A stretch of DNA of 64,000 nt from Ferrimonas balearica DSM 9799 (GTDB lineage: Bacteria; Pseudomonadota; Gammaproteobacteria; Enterobacterales; Shewanellaceae), in the NCBI RefSeq assembly GCF_000148645.1, contig NC_014541.1, forward strand, positions 372,001 through 436,000. The letters are read 5' to 3'. Below the pieces are notes generated by a model. That model worked only from the letters and a program-made list of their open reading frames with translations. It did not search any database and was not told the DNA's origin. Within the stretch, counting starts at the first letter, position 1; every line of letters starts with the position of its first letter. The position numbers were made by a program, and so were the translations under genes. Shown piece by piece: positions 11,576-22,071 of the stretch.

Positions 11576-12322
11576 ATGGTGCTGGCGCAATGGCGTGAGA
11601 TTCGGTGGAGCCTGTGGCTGGGGCTCACCTTCCTGTTTCTGGTCCTGATTGGACTGGTGCAGGGCGGGCTCTGGCTCAAGGCCTTTGCCACCAGCGCCGA
11701 TCAGCTGCCGATCGAAGAGGTCGCGCTGATGGGCGAACGGCGCTTTACCGCCGACCAGGAGGTGCGGGATGCCCTGCACAACCTGGAGACCTGGAGTCTG
11801 TTTACCGCCGATGTGGGGCAGATCCGGGACGCGTTGGACGACCTGCCCTGGGTAGACCGGGTCACCGTCCGACGCGAATGGCCCAACCGCCTGCGGGTGT
11901 TCCTGGTGGAGCAGCAGCCGGTGGCGCACTGGGACGGCGAAGGCTGGTTGAATGACCGGGCCGAACCGTTCCAGGCCCCAGTCAGACCTGGGCTGGATGC
12001 CCTGCCGGAACTGCGAGGGCCCCAGGGCAGCGCAAGCAAGGTTTGGCAGATGTGGCAGCAAGTGTCTGAATTGCTGGCATTGAATGGCCACACTGGGCAC
12101 TCTTTGAGTCTCAGCGGGCGCCACGCCTGGCAACTGGTGCTGGATAACGGCATCGCCCTTGAACTGGGCAGAAAAGATACCCTGGCCCGGGTGCAGCGTT
12201 TTATCGACGTCTGGCCCGAGCTACAGCGTGACGGCCGAGTGCCGGAACGGGTGGACTTACGATACGACACGGGATTGGCCGTGCGTTGGCAGCAAAACGA
12301 GCAAGAGAAGCAGAAGGGATGA
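11576..12322 (+). CDS. ftsQ: Divisome protein FtsQ
   Basis: Bitopic inner-membrane protein linking the cytoplasmic and periplasmic parts of the divisome (with FtsL and FtsB). The 248-residue product has a short cytoplasmic N-terminus, one membrane helix at about residues 13-33 and a periplasmic POTRA domain beginning around LPIEEVALMGERRFT, then the FtsQ beta domain (LRVFLVEQQPVAHW, GRHAWQLVLDNGIAL). Sequence similarity in this family is low, so the assignment also rests on position between ddl and ftsA. The ribosome-binding site is weak and the ddl stop is only ten bases upstream. Confidence 0.93.
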   Translation: MVLAQWREIRWSLWLGLTFLFLVLIGLVQGGLWLKAFATSADQLPIEEVALMGERRFTADQEVRDALHNLETWSLFTADVGQIRDALDDLPWVDRVTVRREWPNRLRVFLVEQQPVAHWDGEGWLNDRAEPFQAPVRPGLDALPELRGPQGSASKVWQMWQQVSELLALNGHTGHSLSLSGRHAWQLVLDNGIALELGRKDTLARVQRFIDVWPELQRDGRVPERVDLRYDTGLAVRWQQNEQEKQKG

Positions 12323-13554
12323 CCACGAGCACAGAAACCGGTTTGGTCGTTGGCCTGGACATCGGCACCGCACAAGTCACCGCAGTGATCGGTGAGGTGC
12401 TGCCGGATGGCGAAATCAGCGTTATTGGTATCGGCAGTCAGTTGTCCCGGGGCATGGACAAGGGTGGGGTGAACGACCTCGACTCGGTCGTGCGCTGCGT
12501 CCGGCTGGCCCTGACCCAGGCGGAAAATATGGCCCAGTGTGAGGTGGCGTCGGTGTATCTGAGCATCTCCGGCCACCACATCAGCTGCCAGAACGAAAAA
12601 GGCATGGTCTCCATCGACGGTGCCGAGGTGATGCAGGAAGACGTGGACCACGTGATCCACACCGCGCAGTCGGTCAAGATCCCCAATGAGCGACGCATCC
12701 TGCATGTCCTGCCCCAGGAGTTCACCATCGATGAACTCGAGGGGATCCGCAGTCCGGTCGGCATGTCCGGCATGCGGATGGAAGCGAAAGTGCACATGGT
12801 GACCTGCGCGTCCGACTGGGCCCGCAACATCACCAAGTGTGTGGAGCGCTGTGGCATCCATGTGGATGGCCTGGTGTTCTCCGGCATCGCTTCCGCCGAA
12901 TCGGTACTGACCGAAGATGAGAAAGACCTCGGCGTCTGCCTGGTCGACATCGGTGCGGGTACCACCGACATCGCGATCTACAGCGGTGGGGCTCTGCGTC
13001 ACTGTCAGGTGATTCCGGTGGCCGGCAACCAGGTGACCAGCGACATCGCCAAGATCTTCCGTACGCCACTGAGCCATGCGGAGCAGATCAAAGTGCAGTT
13101 TGCCTGTGCCCGCAGTGGCCTGGTGAGCAGCGAAGACAGCATTGAAGTGCCGTCAGTGGGTGGTCGTCCCGCCCGCACCATGTCCCGCCAGACCCTGGCG
13201 GAGGTGGTGGAACCCCGTTACCAGGAGCTGTTTGAGCTGGTGGCGGATGCCCTGCGTGCCAGTGGCCTGGAAGACCAGGTGGCGGCCGGGGTGGTACTGA
13301 CCGGTGGCACTGCCCAGATCGAGGGCGCGGAAGTGGTGGCGGAGGAGTGCTTCGGCATGCCGGTGCGCCTGGCCCAGCCGCTGCCCCTGAAGGGATTGAA
13401 CGATTACATCCGGGAGCCCAGCTACGCCACGGCGGTGGGGCTTCTGCATCACGGCGCCCAGCAACTGATGGAAAAGACTCAGGAGCGGGCACCACAGAAT
13501 GGCATAAGCCAGCTGCTGACACGCATGCAGAGCTGGTTTAAAGGTGAATTTTAA
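12319..13554 (+). CDS. ftsA: Actin-like divisome protein FtsA
   Basis: Actin-fold ATPase that tethers FtsZ filaments to the membrane and recruits later division proteins. The ATG at 12319 overlaps the ftsQ stop (ATGA), with AGAAGGG upstream, giving 411 residues. Seen are the phosphate-1 motif VVGLDIGTAQVTAVIGE, the phosphate-2 motif LVDIGAGTTDIAIY, the adenosine motif VVLTGGTAQIEG and, at the C-terminus, an amphipathic segment (LLTRMQSWFKGEF) expected to be the membrane-targeting helix. Confidence 0.97.
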   Translation: MTTSTETGLVVGLDIGTAQVTAVIGEVLPDGEISVIGIGSQLSRGMDKGGVNDLDSVVRCVRLALTQAENMAQCEVASVYLSISGHHISCQNEKGMVSIDGAEVMQEDVDHVIHTAQSVKIPNERRILHVLPQEFTIDELEGIRSPVGMSGMRMEAKVHMVTCASDWARNITKCVERCGIHVDGLVFSGIASAESVLTEDEKDLGVCLVDIGAGTTDIAIYSGGALRHCQVIPVAGNQVTSDIAKIFRTPLSHAEQIKVQFACARSGLVSSEDSIEVPSVGGRPARTMSRQTLAEVVEPRYQELFELVADALRASGLEDQVAAGVVLTGGTAQIEGAEVVAEECFGMPVRLAQPLPLKGLNDYIREPSYATAVGLLHHGAQQLMEKTQERAPQNGISQLLTRMQSWFKGEF

Positions 13555-13587
13555 GTTTTTGGACGCGGGCTGAACGGAGAAAAGAGC

Positions 13588-14808
13588 ATGTTTGAGATCG
13601 TGGATTGTCACAATGATGACGCTGTCATCAAGGTCATCGGCGTCGGTGGCGGCGGTGGTAATGCGGTAGAACACATGGTCGAACAGACCATCGAAGGGGT
13701 GGAGTTCATCTGCGCCAATACCGATTCCCAGGCGCTGCGCAAGTCGTCCGCCAACACCACCATCCAGCTGGGTAAAAATGTCACCAAGGGCCTGGGTGCC
13801 GGTGCCAACCCGGAAGTGGGCCGCGAAGCGGCACTGGAAGACCGTGAAACCATTCGTGCCGCCATCGCCGGTTCCGACATGGTGTTTATCGCTGCCGGTA
13901 TGGGCGGCGGTACCGGTACCGGTGCAGCTCCGGTTGTCGCGGAAGTGGCCAAGGAGGAGGGGATCCTCACCGTGGCTGTGGTCACCAAGCCGTTCTCCTT
14001 TGAAGGCAAAAAGCGCTCCGCCTTTGCCGACCAGGGCATCGACCTGCTGTCCAAGCACGTTGACTCCTTGATTACCGTGCCGAACGACAAACTGCTGAAG
14101 GTTCTGGGCGGTCGCACCAGCCTGCTGGACGCTTTCAAAGCGGCCAACAACGTGCTGCTGGGTGCGGTTCAGGGTATCGCTGAACTGATCACCCGTCCGG
14201 GCCTGATTAACGTCGACTTCGCCGACGTCAAAACCGTGATGTCCGAAATGGGTAACGCCATGATGGGTACCGGTGTTGCCCGCGGTGAAGACCGTGCGGA
14301 AGAAGCGGCAGAAGCGGCTGTAGCCAGCCCGCTGCTGGAAGACATCGACCTGTCCGGCGCGCGCGGTGTTCTGGTGAACATCACCGCTGGCCTCGACATC
14401 AGCATCGAAGAGTTCGAAACCGTGGGTAACCACGTGAAGGCTTACGCCTCCGAAAACGCCACTGTGGTGGTGGGTGCGGTTATCGATCCGGAGATGAGCG
14501 ACGAGCTGCGCGTGACCGTTGTGGCCACCGGTATCGGTGCTGAGAAGAAGCCGGACATTCAGTTGGTGTCCAATGCGGTCGCTAAACCTAAGCAGCCGGA
14601 GCCGGCTCGCGACGCTTACACCGCGGAACCGGCAGCGCCGAGCATGACTCGTCCGGCCGTGGAGCCGTCCCACAATGAGCCCGCAGAACCGATGCGGACC
14701 TCTGTGGGTGGCCAGGGTGGCGCGGCAGCCGCCAAGCAGCCCAATGAGAACCTGAACAAGGACAACTATCTCGATATCCCGGCGTTTCTGCGCCGTCAGG
14801 CCGATTAA
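13588..14808 (+). CDS. ftsZ: Cell division GTPase FtsZ
   Basis: Tubulin-like GTPase forming the Z ring. The ATG at 13588 follows GGAGAAAAG. The 406-residue protein has the tubulin signature GGGTGTG at residues 106-112, the T7 synergy loop NVDFADVK at 208-215 that completes the neighbouring active site, a variable Pro/Ala-rich linker from about residue 325 to 390, and the conserved C-terminal peptide [11 protein letters not shown] that binds FtsA and ZipA. The linker is the only part noticeably longer than in E. coli (383 residues in total). Confidence 0.98.
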   Translation: MFEIVDCHNDDAVIKVIGVGGGGGNAVEHMVEQTIEGVEFICANTDSQALRKSSANTTIQLGKNVTKGLGAGANPEVGREAALEDRETIRAAIAGSDMVFIAAGMGGGTGTGAAPVVAEVAKEEGILTVAVVTKPFSFEGKKRSAFADQGIDLLSKHVDSLITVPNDKLLKVLGGRTSLLDAFKAANNVLLGAVQGIAELITRPGLINVDFADVKTVMSEMGNAMMGTGVARGEDRAEEAAEAAVASPLLEDIDLSGARGVLVNITAGLDISIEEFETVGNHVKAYASENATVVVGAVIDPEMSDELRVTVVATGIGAEKKPDIQLVSNAVAKPKQPEPARDAYTAEPAAPSMTRPAVEPSHNEPAEPMRTSVGGQGGAAAAKQPNENLNKDNYLDIPAFLRRQAD

Positions 14809-14838
14809 ACCAATCGATCTGACTGGTCAGTCCGGATT

Positions 14839-14866
14839 TTGGCAGTTGGTCAAAATGTGATAGGAT
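14839..14866 (+). promoter_or_regulatory. Candidate lpxC promoter
   Basis: Between ftsZ and lpxC there is a TTGGCA box at 14839-14844, 16 bases of spacer and TAGGAT at 14861-14866, with a TG one base upstream of the -10 (extended -10). A separate lpxC promoter at the end of the dcw cluster is known in E. coli; its use here is inferred from the sequence alone. Confidence 0.5.
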
Positions 14867-14898
14867 GCGCCCCTGAAATGTTAGGAGCAGTGTGCTAG

Positions 14899-15810
14899 AT
14901 GAGTAAACAGCGAACGCTACAGCGCCCAATTCAAGCCACTGGTGTGGGTCTCCACTCCGGTAAAAAGGTGACGCTCGGGATCAAACCGGCCCCGGCGAAT
15001 ACAGGTATTGTATTCCGCCGTGTCGATCTGAACCCCGTGGCGGAGATCCCGGCGCGCGCTGATCTGGTTCGTGAAACCACCCTTTGTACCGGCCTGGTCA
15101 ATGAGCAGGGCGTCAAGGTGGCGACCGTCGAGCACCTGCTGTCTGCCCTGGCAGGCCTGGGTGTGGACAACGCTTTCATCGAGGTGGACGCGCCGGAAAT
15201 TCCGATTATGGACGGCAGCGCCAGCCCCTTCGTCTTCTTGCTGCAAAGCGCTGGTATTGTGGAGCAGTCTGCGTCCAAACAGTATCTGCGTATCCGCAAG
15301 ACCGTGCGTGTAGAAGATGGCGACAAGTGGGCCGAGTTCCGCCCCTATCACGGCTTCAAACTGGACTTCTCCATCGATTTCCAGCACCCGGAAATCAGCC
15401 GCAGTGCCCAGCGTATGACCCTGGATTTCTCCGCCGGGGCATTCAGCCGCAAGATCAGCCGAGCTCGTACCTTCGGCTTTATGAAGGACATCGAGTTCCT
15501 GCGTGCCAACAACCTGGCGCTGGGTGGCAGCATGGAGAATGCCATCGTGCTGGACGAGTTCCGGATCCTGAATCCGGACGGTCTGCGCGACAAAGATGAG
15601 TTTGTGAAGCACAAGATCCTCGACGCCGTCGGTGATCTGTACCTGGCTGGTCACGCCATCCTGGGTGAGTACCGGGCCCACAAGTCCGGTCACGCCCTCA
15701 ATAACCAGATGGTGCGGGCGGTCCTGGCGGATGCCTCGGCCTGGGAGCTGGTGAGCTTTGAACAGGCCCAGGAGGTCCCAATGGACTACCTGGTTCCTGC
15801 GACTGCCTAA
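14899..15810 (+). CDS. lpxC: UDP-3-O-acyl-GlcNAc deacetylase LpxC
   Basis: Zinc-dependent deacetylase catalysing the committed step of lipid A synthesis in the cytoplasm. The 303-residue product begins [10 protein letters not shown], closely following the family. The zinc ligand H79 is in TVEHLLSAL, and the second zinc site is in [14 protein letters not shown], with the catalytic HxSGH segment [10 protein letters not shown] downstream. An AGGAG ribosome-binding site lies at about 14883, slightly far from the ATG. The gene ends tail to tail with the DciA-like gene, their stop codons overlapping within four bases. Confidence 0.97.
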   Translation: MSKQRTLQRPIQATGVGLHSGKKVTLGIKPAPANTGIVFRRVDLNPVAEIPARADLVRETTLCTGLVNEQGVKVATVEHLLSALAGLGVDNAFIEVDAPEIPIMDGSASPFVFLLQSAGIVEQSASKQYLRIRKTVRVEDGDKWAEFRPYHGFKLDFSIDFQHPEISRSAQRMTLDFSAGAFSRKISRARTFGFMKDIEFLRANNLALGGSMENAIVLDEFRILNPDGLRDKDEFVKHKILDAVGDLYLAGHAILGEYRAHKSGHALNNQMVRAVLADASAWELVSFEQAQEVPMDYLVPATA

Positions 15811-16277
15811 TCGGACTTTGATCCTTTATCTGGCCGCCCTGCTTGGGCGGCCAGTCGTTTCAGCTTCTCTCCCAATTCGCCGCCTATATTCTCTGCCAGC
15901 TGTTGTAAGTGCTCGCTCGCTTTGTCGCTTAAGCGGTTGGTATTGGTGGGCTTCTCCGCCTGGAGGCGGGACAGCTGCGGGTTGACTTTAAACTCGATAC
16001 TGGTGAGCATGGGAAACCCCTTGCCCCTCAGCTCTGACAGCAGTTCCAGACGCTGGTACTGCAACCGGGTTGCCCAGGCTGCCGAGCTCACGCCAATCAC
16101 CAGAACGCCGCCGCGCAGATTGGACACCGCACAGTGCGGACGCACTGCCGGATCCAACGCTGCCAGCAGATGCTGGTGTAACTGGGCCAATGTGCCGGAC
16201 TTATCCTGGATCTGCGCAAAACGCTGGCCCATCAACATGGACAGGTCCTGAGGCTTGGACTTCATTTCAGGGATCAT
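15807..16277 (-). CDS. dciA: DUF721/DciA-family protein, probable replicative helicase loader
   Basis: The 156-residue protein matches the DUF721 family, whose studied members (DciA) load or assist DnaB helicase in bacteria lacking DnaC. Seen are a basic N-terminus, the core segment with [22 protein letters not shown] (internal hydrophobic strands followed by a helix ending in [10 protein letters not shown]), then FKVNPQ, and a charged C-terminal tail that looks disordered. Neither ATG (16277, or 16265 giving MKSKPQDL) has a clear ribosome-binding site. It is convergent with lpxC and divergent from the M23 gene, with only 19 bases between the two starts. The family call is firmer than the function. 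Confidence 0.8.
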   Translation of the reverse strand: MIPEMKSKPQDLSMLMGQRFAQIQDKSGTLAQLHQHLLAALDPAVRPHCAVSNLRGGVLVIGVSSAAWATRLQYQRLELLSELRGKGFPMLTSIEFKVNPQLSRLQAEKPTNTNRLSDKASEHLQQLAENIGGELGEKLKRLAAQAGRPDKGSKSD

Positions 16278-16296
16278 TACAAAAACGAACTAGGCC

Positions 16297-17202
16297 ATGA
16301 GTGTAACAGTCTTTATTCGTGGAAAGCACGGTGTACGCCGTATCGAACCCGGCAAACGTTGGTTGCTGGCGCCGTTGATGCTGGTGGCAGCCGGTGCAAC
16401 CTTGTGGTGGCAGGCAAGGGAAAACGTCTCCACCGTGGAACACCAGTTGGCGGCCGCTTCGGCCTCCACGGAACATCATCAGAATGAGATCGCCGCGCTG
16501 CGCGATCGCACCGAGGCCCAGCTCTCCTTGCTGGCGGCTCGGCTTGGTCGCATGCAGGCCCGCATGAACCGCATCGAATCTCTGGGGATCGCTGTGGCGG
16601 ATCGGGTCGAGCTGTCGGATCAGTTCGACTTCCAAAGCGAAGTGGGATTGGGCAGCAGCGGCGTCGAACCCTCCGAACAAGTGGAGCTCAGTTTGCTGCT
16701 CGAAGAGATGGATCAGATGATGCTTCGACTCGAACGTGCAGATGATCAGCTCGCCCTACTTGAAACTCTCGAACGTCATCACCATATCGATGAGGACACA
16801 TACTTATCCGGCCGTCCGTTATCCAAAGGCTGGCAGTCGTCCTCCTTCGGTTACCGCAACGATCCCTTCAATGGACGTCGTACCTTACACCGGGGACTGG
16901 ATTTTGCCGGACCGGAAGGTGGCGAGGTGATCGCGACGGGGGCGGGAGTGGTATCCTACTCCGGCACCATGTTCGGATATGGCAATCTCGTAGAGATTGA
17001 CCACGGTAACGGTGTGAAAACCCGTTACGGGCATAATAAGGAGAATCTGGTGGAGCTTGGCCAGGTGGTGGCCAAGGGGGAAACCGTCGCGCTTATCGGT
17101 AATACCGGGCGCTCAACCGGACCCCATGTGCATTACGAAGTGATGCTCAACGATCAACAGGTGGATCCTGCGCGGTACGTGTACCGCAAGCCCAGAACTT
17201 AA
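16297..17202 (+). CDS. M23-family membrane-anchored metallopeptidase
   Basis: Probable periplasmic peptidoglycan endopeptidase or amidase activator. The 301-residue protein has a cytoplasmic N-terminus, one membrane helix at about 23-39, a coiled-coil region (about 45-100) and a C-terminal LytM domain. Zinc ligands are intact: H198 and D202 in LHRGLDFAG and the HVH of GPHVHYEV at 277-279, so it is likely catalytically active, unlike EnvC or NlpD. In E. coli this position directly before secA is taken by secM; no SecM-like arrest sequence is visible in the C-terminus. Close relatives sit upstream of secA in other marine gammaproteobacteria (recollection, not checked). Confidence 0.85.
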   Translation: MSVTVFIRGKHGVRRIEPGKRWLLAPLMLVAAGATLWWQARENVSTVEHQLAAASASTEHHQNEIAALRDRTEAQLSLLAARLGRMQARMNRIESLGIAVADRVELSDQFDFQSEVGLGSSGVEPSEQVELSLLLEEMDQMMLRLERADDQLALLETLERHHHIDEDTYLSGRPLSKGWQSSSFGYRNDPFNGRRTLHRGLDFAGPEGGEVIATGAGVVSYSGTMFGYGNLVEIDHGNGVKTRYGHNKENLVELGQVVAKGETVALIGNTGRSTGPHVHYEVMLNDQQVDPARYVYRKPRT

Positions 17203-17227
17203 GGGGTCCTTGGCAGTTTAATTTCAG

Positions 17228-17249
17228 GGCGCTGGCGTTTGCCGGCGCC
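17228..17249 (+). promoter_or_regulatory. Stem-loop in the secA leader
   Basis: GGCGCTGGC (17228-17236), loop GTTT, GCCGGCGCC (17241-17249): nine pairs including one G-U, ending 28 bases before the secA ATG. No T-tract follows, so it does not look like a terminator. It could affect secA translation or the coupling of secA to the peptidase gene; function unknown. Confidence 0.5.
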
Positions 17250-17277
17250 TGCTGTAATTCAGTAGCGACGTAAGGCA

Positions 17278-19995
17278 ATGTTTGGAAAACTCCTCACCAA
17301 GGTTTTTGGTAGCAAAAACGAACGTACTCTCAAGCAGCTGCAAAAGGTAGTTGCCCAAATCAACGCATTGGAAGCGGACTGGGAAGCGCTGAGCGACGAA
17401 CAGTTGAAGCAGAAGACTGAGGAGTTCAAGCAACGCTTGGCCGACGGCACTCCGTTGGACGCCGTGTTGCCGGAAGCCTTCGCCACCGTACGCGAGGCCT
17501 CCAAGCGCGTGTTCGGCATGCGCCACTTTGATGTCCAGCTGGTGGGCGGTATGGTGCTGCAGTCCGGCCGCATCGCCGAGATGCGCACCGGTGAAGGTAA
17601 AACCCTGACCGCGACCCTGCCAGCCTACCTCAATGCCCTGACCGGCAAAGGCGTTCACGTCATTACCGTGAACGACTACCTGGCCCGCCGTGACGCCGAG
17701 TGGAACCGTCCGCTGTTTGAATTCCTCGGCATGACCGTCGGCATCAACGTGCCGGGCCTGTCCCATATGGACAAGAAGGCCGCCTACGAGGCCGACATCA
17801 CTTACGGCACCAACAACGAATTCGGCTTCGACTACCTGCGTGACAATATGGCGTTCTCCGCGCCGGAACGTGTCCAGCGCGAACTGCACTATGCGGTGGT
17901 GGATGAAGTGGACTCCATCCTTATCGATGAAGCCCGTACCCCGCTGATCATCTCTGGCGCAGCGGAAGACAGCTCTGCCCTGTACATCCAGGTCAACACC
18001 CTGATCCCGAAACTGGTTCGCCAGGACAAAGAGGACAGCGAAGAGTTCACCGGTGAAGGGGACTACAGCGTTGATGAGAAGGCCAAGCAGGTCAACATGA
18101 CCGAGCGTGGTCAGGAGAAGGTTGAACAACTGCTGCTGGAAGCGGGCCTGCTCAACGAAGGTGACTCCCTCTACAGCGCCACCAACATCTCCCTGCTGCA
18201 CCACGTGAATGCGGCCCTGCGTGCCCACACCCTGTTTGAGCGTGATGTGGACTACATCGTCAGCGACAACGGCGAGATCGTGATTGTGGATGAGCACACC
18301 GGCCGTACCATGCCGGGTCGTCGCTGGTCTGATGGCCTGCACCAGGCGGTGGAAGCCAAAGAGGGTCAGCGCATCCAGAACGAGAACCAGACTCTGGCGT
18401 CCATCACCTTCCAGAACTACTTCCGTATGTACGAGAAGCTGGCAGGCATGACCGGTACCGCCGACACCGAAGCGTTCGAATTCCAAAGCATCTACGGCCT
18501 CGACACCGTGGTGATCCCGACCAACAAGCCGATGATCCGTAAGGACATGGCTGACCTGGTTTACCTGACCGCCGAAGAGAAGTTCGAGGCGATCATCAAC
18601 GACATCCGTGACTGCATTGAGCGTGGTCAGCCGGTATTGGTGGGCACCATCTCCATCGAATCCTCCGAGCTGCTCTCCAACGTGCTGCGCAAAGCCAAGA
18701 TCAAGCACAACGTGCTGAACGCCAAGTTCCACGAGAAAGAGGCGGAGATCGTGGCGGAAGCGGGTCGTCCCGGCGCCGTAACCATCGCCACCAACATGGC
18801 CGGCCGTGGTACCGATATCGTACTGGGCGGCAGCTGGCAGTCTGAAATTGACGCTCTGGGTGAAGGCGCCACTGAAGCGCAGATCGAGAAGATCAAAGCC
18901 GACTGGCGGGTGCGCCACGAGCAGGTGCTGGAAGCCGGTGGTCTGCACATCATCGGTACCGAGCGTCACGAATCCCGCCGTATCGACAACCAGCTGCGTG
19001 GCCGTTCCGGTCGTCAGGGTGATGCCGGTTCCTCCCGTTTCTACCTGTCCATGGAAGATGCCCTGATGCGCATCTTCGCCTCCGACCGCGTGTCCGGCAT
19101 GATGAAGAAGCTGGGCATGGAGCGTGGCGAAGCGATTGAACACCCCTGGGTGAACCGTGCCATCGAGAACGCCCAGCGCAAGGTGGAAGCCCGCAACTTC
19201 GATATTCGTAAGCAGCTGCTGGAGTACGATGATGTGGCCAACGATCAGCGTCAGGTGGTGTACGCCCAGCGTAACGAACTGATGGACGCCGAGGACATCC
19301 ACGAAACCATCGAAGCGGTTCGTGCTGACGTGCTGGAAGAGGTTGTCGGCCAGTACATCCCGCCGCAGTCGCTGGAAGAGATGTGGGACATCCCGGGCCT
19401 GGAAGAGCGTCTGGCTTCCGACTTCAACCTGAAGCTGCCGATTGGTCAGTGGCTGGAAGAGGAAGACGACCTGCACGAAGAGAACCTGCACGAGCGCATC
19501 GTGAAGGCGTGGGATGATGCCTACGCCGCCAAGGAAGAGCAAGTAGGTGCACCGGTACTGCGTCAGTTCGAGAAAGCGATCATGCTGCAGACTCTCGACA
19601 ACCTTTGGAAAGAGCATCTGGCCGCGATGGACCACCTGCGTCAGGGTATCCACCTGCGTGGCTACGCTCAGAAGAACCCGAAGCAGGAGTACAAGCGTGA
19701 GTCCTTTGCGCTGTTCCAGAGCATGCTGGACAGCCTCAAGACCGACGTGATCAGCATCCTGTCCAAGGTGCAGGTGCAGGCTCAGGCGGACGTCGATGAG
19801 ATGGAAGCCAAGCGCCGTGAGCAGGAGGAGCAGCTGGCCCGTATGCGCAACTTCCAGCACGCCCAGAGTGAAGGTATGGGTGAGGAGGGCGAAAGTTCTC
19901 CTGAGCAGCGTCAGGGCCCGAAAGTCGGCCGTAACGACCCGTGCCCCTGTGGCTCCGGTAAGAAATACAAGCAGTGCCACGGTAAGCTGAGCTAA
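17278..19995 (+). CDS. secA: Preprotein translocase ATPase SecA
   Basis: Motor ATPase pushing unfolded preproteins through SecYEG. The product is 905 residues (901 in E. coli). Walker A is GEGKTL at 105-110 (in MRTGEGKT); Walker B and the following motif are [20 protein letters not shown]2 motifs [10 protein letters not shown] and [13 protein letters not shown] are present. The C-terminal zinc-binding tail [15 protein letters not shown], which contacts SecB and lipid, is complete. TAAGG precedes the ATG at 17278. Downstream, a strong terminator separates it from mutT. Confidence 0.98.
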   Translation: MFGKLLTKVFGSKNERTLKQLQKVVAQINALEADWEALSDEQLKQKTEEFKQRLADGTPLDAVLPEAFATVREASKRVFGMRHFDVQLVGGMVLQSGRIAEMRTGEGKTLTATLPAYLNALTGKGVHVITVNDYLARRDAEWNRPLFEFLGMTVGINVPGLSHMDKKAAYEADITYGTNNEFGFDYLRDNMAFSAPERVQRELHYAVVDEVDSILIDEARTPLIISGAAEDSSALYIQVNTLIPKLVRQDKEDSEEFTGEGDYSVDEKAKQVNMTERGQEKVEQLLLEAGLLNEGDSLYSATNISLLHHVNAALRAHTLFERDVDYIVSDNGEIVIVDEHTGRTMPGRRWSDGLHQAVEAKEGQRIQNENQTLASITFQNYFRMYEKLAGMTGTADTEAFEFQSIYGLDTVVIPTNKPMIRKDMADLVYLTAEEKFEAIINDIRDCIERGQPVLVGTISIESSELLSNVLRKAKIKHNVLNAKFHEKEAEIVAEAGRPGAVTIATNMAGRGTDIVLGGSWQSEIDALGEGATEAQIEKIKADWRVRHEQVLEAGGLHIIGTERHESRRIDNQLRGRSGRQGDAGSSRFYLSMEDALMRIFASDRVSGMMKKLGMERGEAIEHPWVNRAIENAQRKVEARNFDIRKQLLEYDDVANDQRQVVYAQRNELMDAEDIHETIEAVRADVLEEVVGQYIPPQSLEEMWDIPGLEERLASDFNLKLPIGQWLEEEDDLHEENLHERIVKAWDDAYAAKEEQVGAPVLRQFEKAIMLQTLDNLWKEHLAAMDHLRQGIHLRGYAQKNPKQEYKRESFALFQSMLDSLKTDVISILSKVQVQAQADVDEMEAKRREQEEQLARMRNFQHAQSEGMGEEGESSPEQRQGPKVGRNDPCPCGSGKKYKQCHGKLS

Positions 19996-20011
19996 GCCCC
20001 GCGGCAACAAG

Positions 20012-20041
20012 AGGGCGGCCCATCATGGCCGCCCTTTTTTA
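20012..20041 (+). terminator. Rho-independent terminator after secA
   Basis: Inverted repeat AGGGCGGCC / GGCCGCCCT (20012-20020 and 20027-20035) with a six-base loop and a run of Ts to 20041. It starts 17 bases after the secA stop. Confidence 0.9.
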
Positions 20042-20063
20042 TGGCACAAATGAGAGCAATGAC

Positions 20064-20453
20064 ATGGCGATAGTGCAGGTGGCGATTGGTCTGGTGGTGA
20101 TCGATGGGGCAGTACTGGTGGCAAAACGCCACAAAGATCAGCACCAGGGCGGTTTATGGGAGTTCCCCGGGGGAAAAGTGGAGCCCGGTGAAACCCCGGA
20201 GCAGGCGGTGATCCGAGAGTGTCAGGAGGAGGTGGGGCTGACCCTGAGCCAGCCGGAGTTGTTTGATTACATCGAACACGACTACGGCGACCGCCAGGTG
20301 CAGCTGAGTGCGTTCCTGGCCACCGCCGCGGAGGGGGAAGCGCACGGGCGTGAAGGCAACCCGCTGCGCTGGTGTCCGATCAGTGAGCTGGCGCAGCTGC
20401 CGATGCCGGCAGCGAACGGGCGGCTGATTGAGAAGTTGTTGGCGGCGCAGTAA
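20064..20453 (+). CDS. mutT: 8-oxo-dGTP diphosphatase MutT
   Basis: Nudix hydrolase that cleans 8-oxo-dGTP from the nucleotide pool. The ATG at 20064 gives 129 residues, exactly the E. coli length; an in-frame ATG at 20025 lies within the secA terminator and is rejected. The complete Nudix box runs from about G37 to L59 ([21 protein letters not shown]), preceded by LWEFPGGK as in true MutT. The last 74 bases overlap the convergent pglL-like gene, so the two mRNAs would be complementary at their 3' ends. Confidence 0.94.
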   Translation: MAIVQVAIGLVVIDGAVLVAKRHKDQHQGGLWEFPGGKVEPGETPEQAVIRECQEEVGLTLSQPELFDYIEHDYGDRQVQLSAFLATAAEGEAHGREGNPLRWCPISELAQLPMPAANGRLIEKLLAAQ

Positions 20454-22071
20454 CCGCGCGCTGGAACTTGGGCTGGTCCCGGAACAGGTATTGGCCGCGT
20501 TGGCGTACCTGCTCCGCCTCATCGTACCGGCCCTGTGCCCACAGGCTGTCCTGCCAGAGCGCGTAGCTGCCGATGGTGGGACGTAACCGGGCCTCCTCAT
20601 GGGCCAGCTGCTCCGCCTGAGCCAGGGCGGTGGGGCTGCCGACGCGCAGCAGCGCCTGAGTGGTGAGGTAGTTGATGTTCCTGGTCTGGCCAAAGGGGTT
20701 CACAATCTCAACCAGATAGTGGGGCTGCTTGGTGGCGTAATATTGGCCAGCCACGTAGGTGGTGTGCAGGTTGGTCAGCATAAAGGCCCACACCAGCACC
20801 ACCATAATGGGCGCACTTAACCGCAACACGCCTTCGCCGCGCAGAGTGAGGCGACGCCAGCGGCCCGGCACCATGGCCGCAACCAGAACGGCAAACAGCG
20901 CCAGATGGGGCGCCGACTGGTACAGCGGATACTCGGTTTGGCTGTGCAGCAGGACAGGCAACAAACAGAGCCACAGCGCTTTGTGGCGCAGACGGCCAGC
21001 CCGCCATACCCGATAGGTGACCCAAAGGCCAAACATCAGAATCGCCACCATCGGCAGCAAGCCGCCTTCAACGCCCCAGAACAGCAGTTCGTTATGGGGG
21101 TGGCTGCTGGCGGTGCTCCAGTAGGGGTAGTCTCCGGCCCCGGCCTGATGCTGCGCCTGTTTCTCCATAAAGGCGGGCTGAAACTGACCGATGCCCACGC
21201 CTTGCCACGGGTGTTCGGCGATCAACTCGGCGGACAAGCCATACAGGGTGGTGCGATACCCGGGCTGCTCCAGATTGTCGCGGGGCGGCGCCTGGTTCAG
21301 CGCCTGCAGCGCTGCGCCCAGAACCACCCCAACGACCAGCAGTGCCCACAGGCGTTTACTGAGGTGCCAGCCCAGCAGTGCGGACAAACCCAATAGCGCC
21401 AGGGTGGTGCCAACCACACCGGTACGGGATTGAATCAGCCACTGCGCCGTCGCCCCCAACAGGATCAGCAGCCAGCTTAACCGGCGCCAGCCCTGGCTGG
21501 TTTCCTGCTGCAGCCGGTAGTAGCTGATGGCCATGGTGGCGCCGATAAAGGTGGCGACCAGATTGGTTTGCTGGAAGATGCCCACGGGTCGCTGGCTTGT
21601 CATCAACGCGGGAAACCATGTGGGACTGAGAAACTGGATCAGGGAGAACAGGGTCTGGATAAGGCCGGCGGCAATCACCAGACGCCAGAACAGACGTTGC
21701 TGTTGGGGACGCAGCGACATCTGTTGCTGGCACAGCAGCAGAGCCAGCAGAGCGAACAGGCCTAAGTAGCGGGGCAGGGCAGTACCGGCCCAAGGGGCGG
21801 GGGACCACAGCAGAGGCAGGCAGAGCGCCAGCAGGCAGAGGGTGGACACCGGCAGCAGGGCGTTGAATCGGAGGCAGCCCCGCCGGGCGGCTTGGTAGGC
21901 GCCAACGGCCAGCACCAGCGCTAACGCCATCCAGCTGGTGGTGTTAAACGCCAGGCTGAGCCCGCTGCCGCCGCCGTTCGGTTGGTAGTAGTGCATGGCC
22001 AGCAGCCATAACAGCCCCCAGGCCCCCAGATACCAACGGTTTAACTGACCCTCCCTGGTCATTGTCATCAT
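20380..22071 (-). CDS. PglL/Wzy_C-family O-oligosaccharyltransferase, probably pilin-modifying
   Basis: A 563-residue polytopic membrane protein with ten or more hydrophobic helices. It carries the hallmarks of the PglL/O-antigen-ligase family: [16 protein letters not shown], a large periplasmic loop with [11 protein letters not shown] and [16 protein letters not shown] (conserved His), and [16 protein letters not shown], followed by the C-terminal domain typical of PglL. PglL enzymes transfer a lipid-linked glycan to Ser/Thr of pilins and other periplasmic proteins. It is the last gene of the pilB-to-yacG run, with a good GGGAG site and TGATG overlap with yacG. O-antigen ligase is the alternative; the pilin genes nearby favour glycosylation. 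Confidence 0.8.
   Translation of the reverse strand: MMTMTREGQLNRWYLGAWGLLWLLAMHYYQPNGGGSGLSLAFNTTSWMALALVLAVGAYQAARRGCLRFNALLPVSTLCLLALCLPLLWSPAPWAGTALPRYLGLFALLALLLCQQQMSLRPQQQRLFWRLVIAAGLIQTLFSLIQFLSPTWFPALMTSQRPVGIFQQTNLVATFIGATMAISYYRLQQETSQGWRRLSWLLILLGATAQWLIQSRTGVVGTTLALLGLSALLGWHLSKRLWALLVVGVVLGAALQALNQAPPRDNLEQPGYRTTLYGLSAELIAEHPWQGVGIGQFQPAFMEKQAQHQAGAGDYPYWSTASSHPHNELLFWGVEGGLLPMVAILMFGLWVTYRVWRAGRLRHKALWLCLLPVLLHSQTEYPLYQSAPHLALFAVLVAAMVPGRWRRLTLRGEGVLRLSAPIMVVLVWAFMLTNLHTTYVAGQYYATKQPHYLVEIVNPFGQTRNINYLTTQALLRVGSPTALAQAEQLAHEEARLRPTIGSYALWQDSLWAQGRYDEAEQVRQRGQYLFRDQPKFQRAVTAPPTTSQSAARSLPASAAAPAH

Noticed and set aside
17100-17202. SecM-like arrest peptide at the end of the M23 peptidase
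   Set aside because: No FxxxxWIxxxxGIRAGP-like pattern; the C-terminus is a normal LytM ending.
17224-20010. 928-codon open frame opposite secA and an 881-codon frame opposite aceE
   Set aside because: Same reason: mirror images of strong codon bias; the plus-strand proteins are textbook SecA and AceE.
20025-20063. 13-residue N-terminal extension of MutT
   Set aside because: Its ATG lies within the secA terminator hairpin; the start at 20064 gives the standard 129-residue protein.
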